NCBI GenBank assembly: GCA_029559155.1
Contig: JAKQCM010000301.1
Coordinates: forward strand, 1-46,750
Origin: Chloroflexota bacterium
Lineage (GTDB): Bacteria > Chloroflexota > Anaerolineae > Promineifilales > Promineifilaceae
Direction of reading: 5' to 3'
DNA length: 46,750 bases
Under the pieces are notes generated by a model. That model was not told where the DNA came from and made no database searches. It was given only the letters and a program-made list of their open reading frames with translations. The position numbers and the translations under genes were made by a program. This document shows, in pieces, positions 36,508-44,583 of the stretch (positions are counted from its first letter, which is position 1; each line of letters starts with the position of its first letter).

Positions 36508-37578
36508 TCACCCTGGCGCGTGGTTATGCAGGCTGGCCTGGCGGCTGGCGGGATAACGCAGCCATTCCAGAGCATAGGCCAGAGGCCGCGCCTGCATGAG
36601 AGAGGGTTCGGCGAAGCATTGTTGGAAGCAGCTGGTGCAGTGCTGCGGCGGCAAGCCGTGGGCGGCAACGGCCGTAGCCATCGCCTCTGCCCACGAATCC
36701 ACCGCGAGCAAATTAACCGGCCGTCCGCCATTGCCGCCGCCCTTCCGCTCGATGGGGCGGCACGGGTACACCAGCGCGCCATCGGCCATAATGCGCGGAA
36801 CCAGGGTAGGATAACAGGCGTAAGAGGTAAAATCGTAGAGTGTTTGTAAATAGGCGTCGCTGCCTAAAATGGGCGCGCCGGCCTGTTTGGCGGCGATGAG
36901 CCGGGCGATAAACGCCTTGTATTCCGGCGAGACGAGCAGTTCGTAACGCGGCCAATCATCGACAGCTTGCGGCGAAAAAGAAACGAGCAGGTTGTGTTCG
37001 CGGCAAAAATCGAGGATGTCGGGCGCGCCGGGCAGGGTTTCGGGCGAGAGAACGCAGTTGACGATGAGGCGGAAATTGTGTTGTGCTTGGAGACGGCCGT
37101 ATGTCTGTATATTGTCCACAATGGCCTGCGCTGTTTTGGGCGGCATGTTGATAATCGACGCCCAATAGTCGGCGTCCAGGCTATCCAGGCTGATGACCAG
37201 ACGGTCTAACAGAGGCAAAATCGCCTCAAACTGCGGCAGCAGCAGGCCATTGCTGAGCATGGTGATCTGTCGGAAGCGCAGGTCTGTTTTGGCAAAAGCG
37301 GCTAATTCGGCGATGTGGGGGTAAAGCAGCGGCTCGCCGCCGGTCAGAATGAGGCTGTCTGTGCCGCTGCGAATGACGCGCAAAATGTGCCGGGCTTCGT
37401 CGAAAGAGAGAAATGGCGGCTGCTGCCCATTGCGCCGCGCCCCAAAATCTTCGCAGTAGGCGCAGTTGAGGTTGCAGCGCGTGGTAACGTAGAAAGTGGC
37501 GGCCAGCGGTTGGAGCAGTTGGCTGCCGCCCAGTAAGTGAAGCAAATTGGTTCCGTAATGAGGACCAGGAAAAGTCAT
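36508..37578 (-). CDS. Radical SAM protein with C-terminal Cys-rich (SPASM/twitch-like) region
   Basis: A 356-aa protein. The radical SAM motif CNLNCAYC (Cys35, 39, 42) binds the [4Fe-4S] cluster that cleaves S-adenosylmethionine. LILTGGEPLLYPH is the GGE motif, and ITMLSNGLLL and LVISLDSLDADYW are later barrel strands. The C-terminal region has scattered Cys (YACYP, YPCRP, HCTSCFQQCF) that could bind an auxiliary cluster. The enzyme resembles peptide- or lipid-modifying radical SAM proteins; I cannot assign a substrate. The gene ends 72 bases before the CrtU-like oxidoreductase on the same strand, so the two probably act together, possibly in isoprenoid or lipid modification (inference). Confidence 0.85.
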   Translation of the reverse strand: MTFPGPHYGTNLLHLLGGSQLLQPLAATFYVTTRCNLNCAYCEDFGARRNGQQPPFLSFDEARHILRVIRSGTDSLILTGGEPLLYPHIAELAAFAKTDLRFRQITMLSNGLLLPQFEAILPLLDRLVISLDSLDADYWASIINMPPKTAQAIVDNIQTYGRLQAQHNFRLIVNCVLSPETLPGAPDILDFCREHNLLVSFSPQAVDDWPRYELLVSPEYKAFIARLIAAKQAGAPILGSDAYLQTLYDFTSYACYPTLVPRIMADGALVYPCRPIERKGGGNGGRPVNLLAVDSWAEAMATAVAAHGLPPQHCTSCFQQCFAEPSLMQARPLAYALEWLRYPASRQASLHNHAPG

Positions 37579-37627
37579 AGACGGTCTTCGTGGTTGTTTT
37601 GTTTATGCGCTTATGTGCCAGGGCGTT

Positions 37628-37656
37628 CCACTCGCCATCGACATAATGGCGAGTGG
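37628..37656. terminator. Hairpin between the RibD/DHFR-like gene and the radical SAM gene
   Basis: An 11-bp perfect stem (CCACTCGCCAT against ATGGCGAGTGG) with a 7-base loop. It lies after the stop of the reductase gene (- strand) and before the start of the radical SAM gene. No T-run, so terminator function is tentative. Confidence 0.45.
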
Positions 37657-37766
37657 CTGAATCATAACACATCAGGGTAAGTTGGGTCGGGAATTAGGAG
37701 AAAGGTCTTGGAGGGATTTGTTGAGACTGTGGTACGGGCGTCGAATGGTCTGCCTTTGGCTCGCGC

Positions 37767-38339
37767 CTAGCGGGGCGCCGGTTCGTAACAAAGCACCACA
37801 ATCCCACAATCAAACGCCGTCGCTTTTTTTAGGGTTAGCTTTTGTTGGCGGCTAAGTTCTCTGAAAATTGTTAGTCCATCGCCGATTGCCGCCGGATTGA
37901 CGAACAAGTGGAATTCGTCAATCAGGCCATGCGCGATGAGCGCCGATACAAAGGTCGCGCCGCCGTAGGCGATGATGTCGTTCCCGGCCTGTTTTTTTAG
38001 TTGGGTAATTTCGGTCACCAGATCACCATTTGCCAAAACGGTGTTGTCCCATTCTGCCTTCTTCGGCGTTTTGGTAAAAACCACTTTGTGCGTGTCGGTA
38101 AATTTCTTGCCGGCGGCAAACTCCGGGTGATTTGGATCAGCCGCGACGGCCGTCCAGTGAGGAATGAACCCTTCGGCAAGTTTTCGTCCGAGGACAATGC
38201 AGTCAACGGGTTCTGTTAGTTCTTTTACGTAATTTTCAAGTTCCTTGTCCCAGTTTAAGGCGAGCCAGTCCATTTCACTATGGGGTCCGGCTATGTAGCC
38301 ATCAACGGTCATCTGTACTTGAAGTTTTAATTTTCTCAT
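37767..38339 (-). CDS. RibD C-terminal / dihydrofolate-reductase-like protein
   Basis: From the ATG at 38339, preceded by AAGGA, the protein has 190 aa; a GTG eight codons upstream is less likely. It shows the RibD_C/DHFR-like fold of the YwjB group: KLKLQVQMTVDGYIAGP at the start, DCIVLGRKLAEGF, VVFTKTPKKAEW, then the dinucleotide-binding-type NDIIAYGGATFVSALIAHGLIDEFHLFVNPAAIGDG, all conserved in this family. Such proteins use NADPH to reduce a heterocyclic substrate that is mostly unknown; true dihydrofolate reductase activity is not implied. It stands alone between two hairpins. The start is confident because of the ribosome-binding site. Confidence 0.88.
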   Translation of the reverse strand: MRKLKLQVQMTVDGYIAGPHSEMDWLALNWDKELENYVKELTEPVDCIVLGRKLAEGFIPHWTAVAADPNHPEFAAGKKFTDTHKVVFTKTPKKAEWDNTVLANGDLVTEITQLKKQAGNDIIAYGGATFVSALIAHGLIDEFHLFVNPAAIGDGLTIFRELSRQQKLTLKKATAFDCGIVVLCYEPAPR

Positions 38340-38409
38340 TGGCCTATTTTCCTTTGCAGACACGTTATCGACAATTTCACTCGCTGTTATTGTGTTAAGG
38401 GTGGAAGTG

Positions 38410-38434
38410 GGGGAGGAAACGGCCGTTACTCCCC
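38410..38434. terminator. Hairpin centred on ACGGCCGT
   Basis: GGGGAG/CTCCCC (6 bp) encloses AACGG/CCGTT at the centre, with a small GA/A internal loop. It lies between the end of the TIGR03960-type gene and the start of the RibD-like gene, both on the minus strand. Terminator function is likely but no T-run is present. Confidence 0.4.
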
Positions 38435-38496
38435 TATTACCTACTGACGTTTCCGGCTACAGCAACGCCTTCACACCCACGCAACCGCGCCTCACT

Positions 38497-40437
38497 CTAT
38501 CCCCCAAGTACCACCAAAGGAATCCCCTCAACGACCGGAACACGCGGCTCGCGCGCACCCGCCCGCCGCTGCGGAACCGGCGGGCACTCCCACGCCTCAT
38601 CGGGCGTCTCGCGGCGCAAATCCTTCAGCTTCGGCAAAATGCCACAGGCAAAACAATGATTGCGGCAGTCCACCCGTGTTTCCTGCGCCTGACTCATCAA
38701 ATAATCCTGCGTCAGGAACTTTTTCGTCACAGCAATGTCGATGTGTTCCCAGGGAAAAATCTCGTCAATTGTCCGCTTGCGATGCGTGAAAAAGGTCGGG
38801 TCCAACCCCTCGACGGCAAACGCTTCCAGCCAGGTAGCTTCCTTGAAATGTTCGCCCCAGGCGTCAAACTTGGCTCCGTTGGCCCAGGCGCGCCCCACCA
38901 CCTCTGCCACCCGCCGGTCGCCGCGTGAGAGGTACCCCTCAAACAACGACTCGCGCGGATTGTTCCAACGCAGGCGCAGCCCGTCGCCGCGCACCTGGCC
39001 CTTGAGCAAGTTTATTTTCTCGTAGATTTTGTCTGTCTCATTCATCGCTTCCCATTGGAACGGGGTGTGCGGCTTGGGAATAAACGTACTGACGCCCACG
39101 TTCACGCTCGCCTTTTTGCCGTGGAACCGCCGCCCCTCGGCCAATACGGCCTTAGACAAATCAATAATGGCCTGCACATCTTCCAATTCTTCCATCGGAT
39201 GGCCGATCATGAAATAAAGCTTGATCGTGCGCCAATCGCGCCGGTAAATCTCACGCGCCGTCTCCAGCAGTTCTTCATGCGAGACAAATTTGTTGATGGT
39301 GTTGCGCATCTTTTCGGGGGCCGCTTCCGGGGCCAGAGTAAACCCACTCTTGCGGCTGTCGCCCAGATTGTCCATCAACTGCGTGGAAACCGACTCGATC
39401 CGCAGCGAGGGCAGCGAGATATTCAGCCCCAAATGGCCAAAACGCTGCCCAATTTTCTCCGTCAGCTCCAGCACATTGGTGTAATCGCTGGAAGAAAGGG
39501 AAAGCAAGGCGATTTCTTCGTAGCCGGTTGATTCCAGAATGTCTTCCATCGCTTGCAGCACTTCGGCGACCGGTCGTTCGCGCACCGGCCGGGTGACCAT
39601 GCCGGCATGGCAGAAGCGGCAGCCGCGTGTGCAGCCGCGCATGATTTCGATGGGCGCACGGTTATGGACCAATTCCACAAAGGGGATGATGAAATCTGTA
39701 ACCGGCGGCGGCATTTGGGCCACGATGGTTTTTAGCACCTTAGCCGGCGCTTCCGGCACGTTGGGGGTGATAGATTGCACCGTGCCATCGGCATGGTAGG
39801 TTACATCATAAAAGCGCGGCACATAACAGCCTTCAATCTGCGCCACATAGCGCAGCTGCGTTTCGCGGTCCAGGTGACGCGCCGCGCGCATCACCCCGAT
39901 GATCTTCAAAAGCGCCTCTTCCCCTTCTCCAATCACAAACACGTCGATAAACGGAGCCATTGGTTCAGGGTTGTAACAGGCGTGCCCCCCGGCTACCACC
40001 AGCGGGTAACTGGTATCGCGCTCCAGGCTGCGAATCGGCATGCCGGCCAGGTCCATCAGGTTCAGAGCGTTGGTGAAAAGCTGCTCATAGGGCAGGGTAA
40101 TCGCCAGCATGTCGAACTCGCGGATTGCGTGTTTGCTTTCCAGCGCATACAGCGGAATGTCGCGCTCGCGCATCATCGCTTCCATATCGACCCAGGGTGA
40201 ATAGACGCGTTCGGCCAGCAAATTACGGTGTTTGTTGATGATGTCATAGAAGATCATCAAGCCCAGGTTCGACATGCCCAGGTCGTAAATGTCAGGAAAA
40301 GCCAGGGCGACTTTATAATCAATCTCTGCCCAGTCTTTGCGAATCTGGTTGTATTCGCCGCCTGTGTAGCGCCCTGGTTTGGTTACGCGGGGCAAAATAC
40401 GTTCTAAAGCGAGTTCGATTTGCTCAGGTGTTTTCAT
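38497..40437 (-). CDS. B12-binding-like/radical SAM protein, TIGR03960 type
   Basis: A 646-aa protein resembling the TIGR03960 family of uncharacterised radical SAM proteins. The N-terminal region (~30-210) is Rossmann-like as in cobalamin-binding domains: VALAFPDIYDLGMSNLGLMIFY, DMLAITLPYEQLFTNALNLM, VVAGGHACYNPEPMAPFIDV and VIGEGEEALL. The radical SAM cluster is CTRGCRFC (Cys269, 273, 276). FTLAPEAAPEKMRNTINK and KLYFMIGHPMEE belong to the barrel, and a C-terminal CRNHCFACG adds extra Cys. In many bacteria this family is fused to or next to a TIGR03936/DUF2344 protein near ribosomal genes; that partner is absent here. The gene contains no ACGGCCGT motif, unlike almost all its neighbours. 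Function unknown, perhaps RNA or protein modification. Confidence 0.85.
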   Translation of the reverse strand: MKTPEQIELALERILPRVTKPGRYTGGEYNQIRKDWAEIDYKVALAFPDIYDLGMSNLGLMIFYDIINKHRNLLAERVYSPWVDMEAMMRERDIPLYALESKHAIREFDMLAITLPYEQLFTNALNLMDLAGMPIRSLERDTSYPLVVAGGHACYNPEPMAPFIDVFVIGEGEEALLKIIGVMRAARHLDRETQLRYVAQIEGCYVPRFYDVTYHADGTVQSITPNVPEAPAKVLKTIVAQMPPPVTDFIIPFVELVHNRAPIEIMRGCTRGCRFCHAGMVTRPVRERPVAEVLQAMEDILESTGYEEIALLSLSSSDYTNVLELTEKIGQRFGHLGLNISLPSLRIESVSTQLMDNLGDSRKSGFTLAPEAAPEKMRNTINKFVSHEELLETAREIYRRDWRTIKLYFMIGHPMEELEDVQAIIDLSKAVLAEGRRFHGKKASVNVGVSTFIPKPHTPFQWEAMNETDKIYEKINLLKGQVRGDGLRLRWNNPRESLFEGYLSRGDRRVAEVVGRAWANGAKFDAWGEHFKEATWLEAFAVEGLDPTFFTHRKRTIDEIFPWEHIDIAVTKKFLTQDYLMSQAQETRVDCRNHCFACGILPKLKDLRRETPDEAWECPPVPQRRAGAREPRVPVVEGIPLVVLGG

Positions 40438-40451
40438 TGTGCACCAATTTT

Positions 40452-40544
40452 GCAGCTATCCGGGTTCTCCGGAAAGACCCTAGGGTTTGAATTTCGAAAG
40501 AGCTACTTTCTTTAAGGCAAACCCTTAGGGTCTTGGATAGCTGC
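40452..40544. repeat. Long imperfect inverted repeat upstream of the TIGR03960-type gene
   Basis: The outer arms GCAGCTATCC/GGATAGCTGC and inner arms AAGACCCTAGGGTTTG/CAAACCCTTAGGGTCTT (one-base bulge) are separated by short loops. The structure starts 15 bases before the start codon of the minus-strand gene. It could be a leader hairpin of that gene or an inserted palindromic repeat. Confidence 0.65.
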
Positions 40545-40928
40545 CTGATTTTTATGATTTCTATCTGTTTTTTCGATTATAACAGGTGTTGCCGGAATTG
40601 GTGAAGCCGGGCAGAAGTATAGTCAGGAGTCGCAGCCGCGTCCATTTTTTCGGCCGTTTTGACGTGGTTGGCGGCAACTCATATACTTTTGTCAAGACTA
40701 TCGTGCAAAAAGCAATAATAATCGGGTGTATTATTTGTACAAAACGCCCCTATAATGACAAACGTGGATGAATGAGAAACTCATGAGCAGTAGATATGTA
40801 GTGTGCAGATGGGAACGGCCGTTCATACCACAGCAGTTCCCCCTCCACAACTCACACCACAGCCAACACAACGATATAAATCCATAGGAATCCCGTACAA
40901 CACATTTGATTTCAGGGTTGGATAAACC
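40545..40928. other. Intergenic divergent region upstream of the PTS operon
   Basis: This 384-bp stretch has no gene. It is more AT-rich than its surroundings at 40560-40760 and holds one ACGGCCGT (near 40814) inside GGGAACGGCCGTTC. The plus-strand regulator gene begins at its right end behind a weak Shine-Dalgarno, so promoters for both divergent transcripts should lie here. No riboswitch was recognised. Confidence 0.4.
40751..40756 (+). promoter_or_regulatory. Possible -10 box (TATAAT)
   Basis: A perfect TATAAT in the AT-rich stretch upstream of the PTS regulator gene would give a leader of about 165 bases. The sequence 17 bases further upstream (GTATTA) is a poor -35, so this is only a candidate. 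Confidence 0.35.
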
Positions 40929-42479
40929 ATGACTGCGCTTACCACTCGTCAAAGAGATATTCTCTATTTACTACTCGAGGCCCAAGGTCCACTGGGCGCA
41001 GTCGACCTTGCCGAGCGAATGCAGATCACCCCCAGACAGGTTAATTATGGCCTCAAAGGGCTGCGCACATGGCTGGCTCAACGCCAGATCAACCTGGAAG
41101 TCACCCCCGGAATCGGCGCCGAATTGATCTGTTCTGCGGAGCAGCAGCGCGTTCTGACCAACGAATTAACCGCCAAAGCCCATTTCCACCTCGTCCTATC
41201 GATTGAACAACGGCAGCAGCTCATTACGCTCATTCTGCTGGTAAGCGATGAGCCGCTGATTTTGTATCAATTGCAACAATTGGCCCAGGTATCGCGGACC
41301 ACCATTCTAAAAGACCTTGAAGCCATCGAAACATGGGTGCGCGCACAAGGGCTTATCCTGGAACGGCGACAAAATTATGGCGTGCGGGTTGAGGGGTCTG
41401 AACAGCAGCGCCGACAGGCTCTGGCAACTTTTTTGTGGGGGCAATCATCATTATTGGGCCAACCGCTCACCGAAATGACCCACACCCAGGGGCTGAAGTT
41501 TGACTTAGGCAGCGACGCCGAACTGCTCCCCATTGTGGCGCACGCTAAAGAAATCATTCGCAGTTGGGATACCAGACGCACTTTTGGCCAGGTAACTTTT
41601 GCCGAAGATCAGCTTGGCGGCCGTTTTACCGACGACGCCGTGCTGTATCTGGCGCTGGTGCTGGCGATCCAGACCCAGCGTGTCCAGGCCGGCAATGTGC
41701 TGCAGTTGGAAGAGTCGGCCTGGGCCTGGCTGCAAGAGTTAGGCGTTTGGCCCACGGCCGTCCAAATTTCCCGCCACCTCGGCCGCGCACTCCATAGCAA
41801 CTGGCCGGCCAGTGAAATCGCCGCCATCGCCATGCACATCCTGGCCGCGCCGCGCAACGAACGCTGGCCCGGCGATCTGGAAATCGACCAGGCCTTCACC
41901 GAACTCATCGACGAACTGGTGCGGTACATCACGGCCGCTTTCAACATAGCCGGCCTGGAGCAAGACACAACCCTGCGCGACGGTCTGGTCATCCAGATTA
42001 TCCCCGCCTGCCTGCGCCACCGCTTTGGCCTGTGGCTGCCGCCAACCTCGCCCGCCATGACCTTATCAGAAAAATACACATTTGAGCTAAATCTGGCCTG
42101 TTCATTGGCAGAGATTATTGAAGAGCGCACGGCCGTTTCCCTGCCCGACAGCGAAATCAACAACATCGCCCTCCTCCTGCGCGCCGCCTACATCCGCGAA
42201 CAACCCAACCGGCTTCAGGAAGTCATCGTCGTCTGCCCCAGTGGCATGGCCACCGCTCAATTACTCGTCGCCCGCCTCAAAACCCGCTTTCCACGCCTGG
42301 GCGTCTTACGCGTCGTCTCCATGCGCGAACTAAACCAGGAACTTACAGCCAGAGCCGAACTCATCATCACTACCGTCCCCCTGCCCGGCAGCACCGTCAA
42401 AAACCAGAGCAACGTCATCCAGGTCCACCCGCTGCTCTTACCAGAGGATGTAGAAAGAATCACCCAATGGCTGGCCTGA
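40929..42479 (+). CDS. PRD-containing PTS transcription regulator (MtlR/LicR type) with EIIB-like domain
   Basis: A 516-aa protein with two N-terminal helix-turn-helix units (~5-60, TTRQRDILYLLLEAQGPLGA and VDLAERMQITPRQVNYGLKGL; and ~90-150 with VSRTTILKDLEAIETW), two PRD regions (~200-310 and ~320-430) and an EIIB-like domain with VIVVCPSGMATAQLL (Cys436). A C-terminal EIIA domain, present in full-length MtlR, is missing. Of the four His normally phosphorylated in PRDs, I can see only His303 (EIAAIAMHILAAP); the other positions read V, Q and L. It should activate the adjacent mannitol-type PTS genes, but its phosphorylation control would be reduced. Start choice is the first ATG; the ribosome-binding site is weak. 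Confidence 0.85.
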   Translation: MTALTTRQRDILYLLLEAQGPLGAVDLAERMQITPRQVNYGLKGLRTWLAQRQINLEVTPGIGAELICSAEQQRVLTNELTAKAHFHLVLSIEQRQQLITLILLVSDEPLILYQLQQLAQVSRTTILKDLEAIETWVRAQGLILERRQNYGVRVEGSEQQRRQALATFLWGQSSLLGQPLTEMTHTQGLKFDLGSDAELLPIVAHAKEIIRSWDTRRTFGQVTFAEDQLGGRFTDDAVLYLALVLAIQTQRVQAGNVLQLEESAWAWLQELGVWPTAVQISRHLGRALHSNWPASEIAAIAMHILAAPRNERWPGDLEIDQAFTELIDELVRYITAAFNIAGLEQDTTLRDGLVIQIIPACLRHRFGLWLPPTSPAMTLSEKYTFELNLACSLAEIIEERTAVSLPDSEINNIALLLRAAYIREQPNRLQEVIVVCPSGMATAQLLVARLKTRFPRLGVLRVVSMRELNQELTARAELIITTVPLPGSTVKNQSNVIQVHPLLLPEDVERITQWLA

Positions 42480-42636
42480 CCCGTCAGCCTCCCCCAGTTT
42501 ACTAAAACGCTCCGGACGTTTGTGTCGCGCGGCGATCCTCGCGAGATTGCCGCCAAATTTTATCCAGATACGACCCACATCTTATCCTGATAACGGGTCA
42601 CCTAGTTGAGCTTGATTTGAAGAAGGAGACATCAAA

Positions 42637-43710
42637 ATGAGAGAAAAGATTCAAAGTCTGGGCGGCTTTATGGCCGGGATGATCATCCCCAACATTGGCG
42701 CGTTTATTGCCTGGGGTCTAATCACAGCCCTCTTTATCCCCACCGGCTGGATTCCCAGCGAACGGTTTGCTGAACTGGTAGGCCCCATGATCGTTTATCT
42801 GCTGCCTATCCTCATCGGGTTTACCGGTGGTTCCATGATCTACGGCGTGCGCGGTGGTGTGGTTGGCGCGGCGGCCAGCATGGGCGTCATCGTCGGCACA
42901 GACATCCCCATGTTCCTCGGCGCAATGCTGATGGGTCCGCTGGGCGGCTGGACCATTAAAAAGATTGACGAAGTCCTGGAAGACAAAATCCCGGTGGGCT
43001 TCGAAATGCTCATCAACAACTTTACGGCCGGTATTTGGGCCATCGTTCTGATTTTGGTAGGCTACCTGGTCGTTGGGCCAGTTGTGGAAAGCATCAGCAA
43101 TGTGTTTGGCAAAGGCGTCGAAATCCTGGTAGACAACAACCTGATCGCCCTGGCAGCCATCATCATTGAACCGGCCAAAATCCTGTTCATGAACAATGCC
43201 ATCAACCACGGCATTCTGGCCCCATTAGGTGTGCAACAAGTGACCGAGCAAGGATATTCGCTGCTGTTCTTGCTGGAAACCAATCCGGGGCCTGGACTGG
43301 GCCTGCTGATTGCTTACTATGTTGTGGGTAAAGGCCTGTTGAAGCAATCTGCCCCTGGCGCGATGATCATTCATTTCTTGGGCGGTATTCATGAGATTTA
43401 TTTCCCCTACGTGTTGGCTCATCCCATCATGGTTTTGTCGGTAATTGCCGGCGGTATGGCGGCTGATTTCTGGTTCTCTGTGACCAATGCCGGCCTGGTA
43501 GCCACCCCATCCCCGGGTTCGATCTTTGCGTATCTGGCTGTTATTCCGCCCGGCAAGCACTTTGCGGTACTTACCGGTGTGGCCATTGGCGCGGCGGTAT
43601 CTTTCCTGGTGGGAGCGTTTATTCTGCGTGTCCGTCCGGTTCCTGCTGAAGACGAAGAAATGGAAATGGAAGGCGCTGGCGTATCGGCCGTTCCCGGCCT
43701 GGGCGACTAA
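42637..43710 (+). CDS. mtlA: PTS mannitol-type transporter, EIIC membrane subunit
   Basis: A 357-aa multi-pass membrane protein; ATG with AAGGAG at ideal spacing. The whole sequence follows MtlA-C: QSLGGFMAGMIIPNIGAFIAWGLITALF at the start, GGMIYG-like GGSMIYGVRGG, IPMFLGAMLMGPLGG, INNFTAGI, EPAKILFMNNAINHGIL, ETNPGPGLG and the signature GGIHEIYFPYVL. About eight helices are expected. The acidic tail after residue ~335 carries no EIIB domain, which is encoded separately downstream. It transports a hexitol (mannitol by homology) while it is phosphorylated. Like the next gene it contains no ACGGCCGT copy. Mannitol specificity is from family similarity and is not proven. Confidence 0.92.
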   Translation: MREKIQSLGGFMAGMIIPNIGAFIAWGLITALFIPTGWIPSERFAELVGPMIVYLLPILIGFTGGSMIYGVRGGVVGAAASMGVIVGTDIPMFLGAMLMGPLGGWTIKKIDEVLEDKIPVGFEMLINNFTAGIWAIVLILVGYLVVGPVVESISNVFGKGVEILVDNNLIALAAIIIEPAKILFMNNAINHGILAPLGVQQVTEQGYSLLFLLETNPGPGLGLLIAYYVVGKGLLKQSAPGAMIIHFLGGIHEIYFPYVLAHPIMVLSVIAGGMAADFWFSVTNAGLVATPSPGSIFAYLAVIPPGKHFAVLTGVAIGAAVSFLVGAFILRVRPVPAEDEEMEMEGAGVSAVPGLGD

Positions 43711-43722
43711 TGATTGGGATAC

Positions 43723-43764
43723 GTGATGCGTGATGCGTAAACCACATCACGCATCACGCATCAC
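43723..43764. repeat. GTGATGCGTGATGCGT hairpin between EIIC and EIIB genes
   Basis: A 16-bp perfect stem (GTGATGCGTGATGCGT against ACGCATCACGCATCAC) with a 10-base loop, built from TGATGCG direct repeats. A sister element is at 20111-20153. Here it sits inside an operon, 22 bases before the EIIB start, so it may tune the ratio of EIIC to downstream proteins. Confidence 0.6.
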
Positions 43765-43786
43765 ACATCCCCCAAAAGGAGCAATC

Positions 43787-44116
43787 ATGACACACTCTAT
43801 CCCTGCATCTCAAGTAAGCACCATTATCCTGGCCTGTGAAGCAGGCATGGGTTCAAGTCTGATGAGCGTCAACTCGCTCAAGAAAAAATTAAAACAAGCC
43901 AAAGTAACCAGCGTGACTGTGGTCCACAAACCGGCGCGGGGCATTCCCACCGATGCGCAAGTGATCCTGGTGCATAAAGGGCTGGCCAGGGTGGCCCAGG
44001 GCAAAGCGCCCGACGCCGTCGTGGTTGCCTTCAGCCAATTCCTGAATGATCCTGTCTTTGATGGCATTGTGAAAGCGTTTACCGACAACAGCGACATTGT
44101 GAGCAATTTGGAGTAA
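43787..44116 (+). CDS. PTS mannitol-type EIIB subunit
   Basis: From ATG 43787 with AAAAGGAGC upstream the protein has 109 aa; a longer frame starts inside the upstream hairpin and is rejected. The EIIB phosphocysteine motif is LACEAGMGSSLMSVNSL (Cys17), as in MtlA-B. The later VHKPARGIPTDAQVILVHKGLA strands fit the same domain. It accepts phosphate from EIIA and passes it to the sugar bound by EIIC. Separate EIIB polypeptides for mannitol are less common than the EIICB(A) fusion of enteric bacteria. It lies between EIIC and EIIA genes, with 4 bases to EIIA. Confidence 0.92.
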   Translation: MTHSIPASQVSTIILACEAGMGSSLMSVNSLKKKLKQAKVTSVTVVHKPARGIPTDAQVILVHKGLARVAQGKAPDAVVVAFSQFLNDPVFDGIVKAFTDNSDIVSNLE

Positions 44117-44120
44117 CCCT

Positions 44121-44564
44121 ATGGCTATCTTATCTGTAGACAGAATCCGGCTGGGGGCAACGGCCGTTGACAAAGCCGACGCCATTCGCCAGGCCGGCGA
44201 CCTGCTGGTCAACAGCGGCTGCGTACAGGCAGGGTATGTGCAGGGCATGTTGGCCCGCGAACAAACCATGTCCACCTACCTGGGCAACGGCGTTTCCATC
44301 CCTCACGGCCAATTCGATAACCGCGCCGACATTTTGCAGACCGGCATTTCCGTGCTGCAAGTGCCCGCCGGCGTCGAATGGGAAGACGGCGAAAAAGCGT
44401 ATCTGGTCATTGGCATCGCCGCTTCCTCCGACGAGCACATCGGCGTGCTGGCCAATCTGGCCGAAGTGATCGAAGACGAAGATATGACCCAGGCGCTGAT
44501 CCAGACAGCAGACCCTGAACTCATCCTGACTCAACTTGGCGCGACAAGGGCGGAGGTTGATTAG
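44121..44564 (+). CDS. mtlF: PTS mannitol/fructose-type EIIA subunit
   Basis: A 147-aa cytoplasmic protein of the EIIA-Man-tol/Fru family. The active His62 is in LGNGVSIPHGQF, the family signature. The rest (AIRQAGDLLVNSGCV at the N-terminus, GIAASSDEHIGVLANLAEVIED in the second half) follows MtlF. It receives phosphate from HPr and donates it to EIIB. It starts four bases after the EIIB stop, with GGAG upstream. Length is typical. Confidence 0.93.
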   Translation: MAILSVDRIRLGATAVDKADAIRQAGDLLVNSGCVQAGYVQGMLAREQTMSTYLGNGVSIPHGQFDNRADILQTGISVLQVPAGVEWEDGEKAYLVIGIAASSDEHIGVLANLAEVIEDEDMTQALIQTADPELILTQLGATRAEVD

Positions 44565-44583
44565 CGGGAAAGGGCAGTCTATT

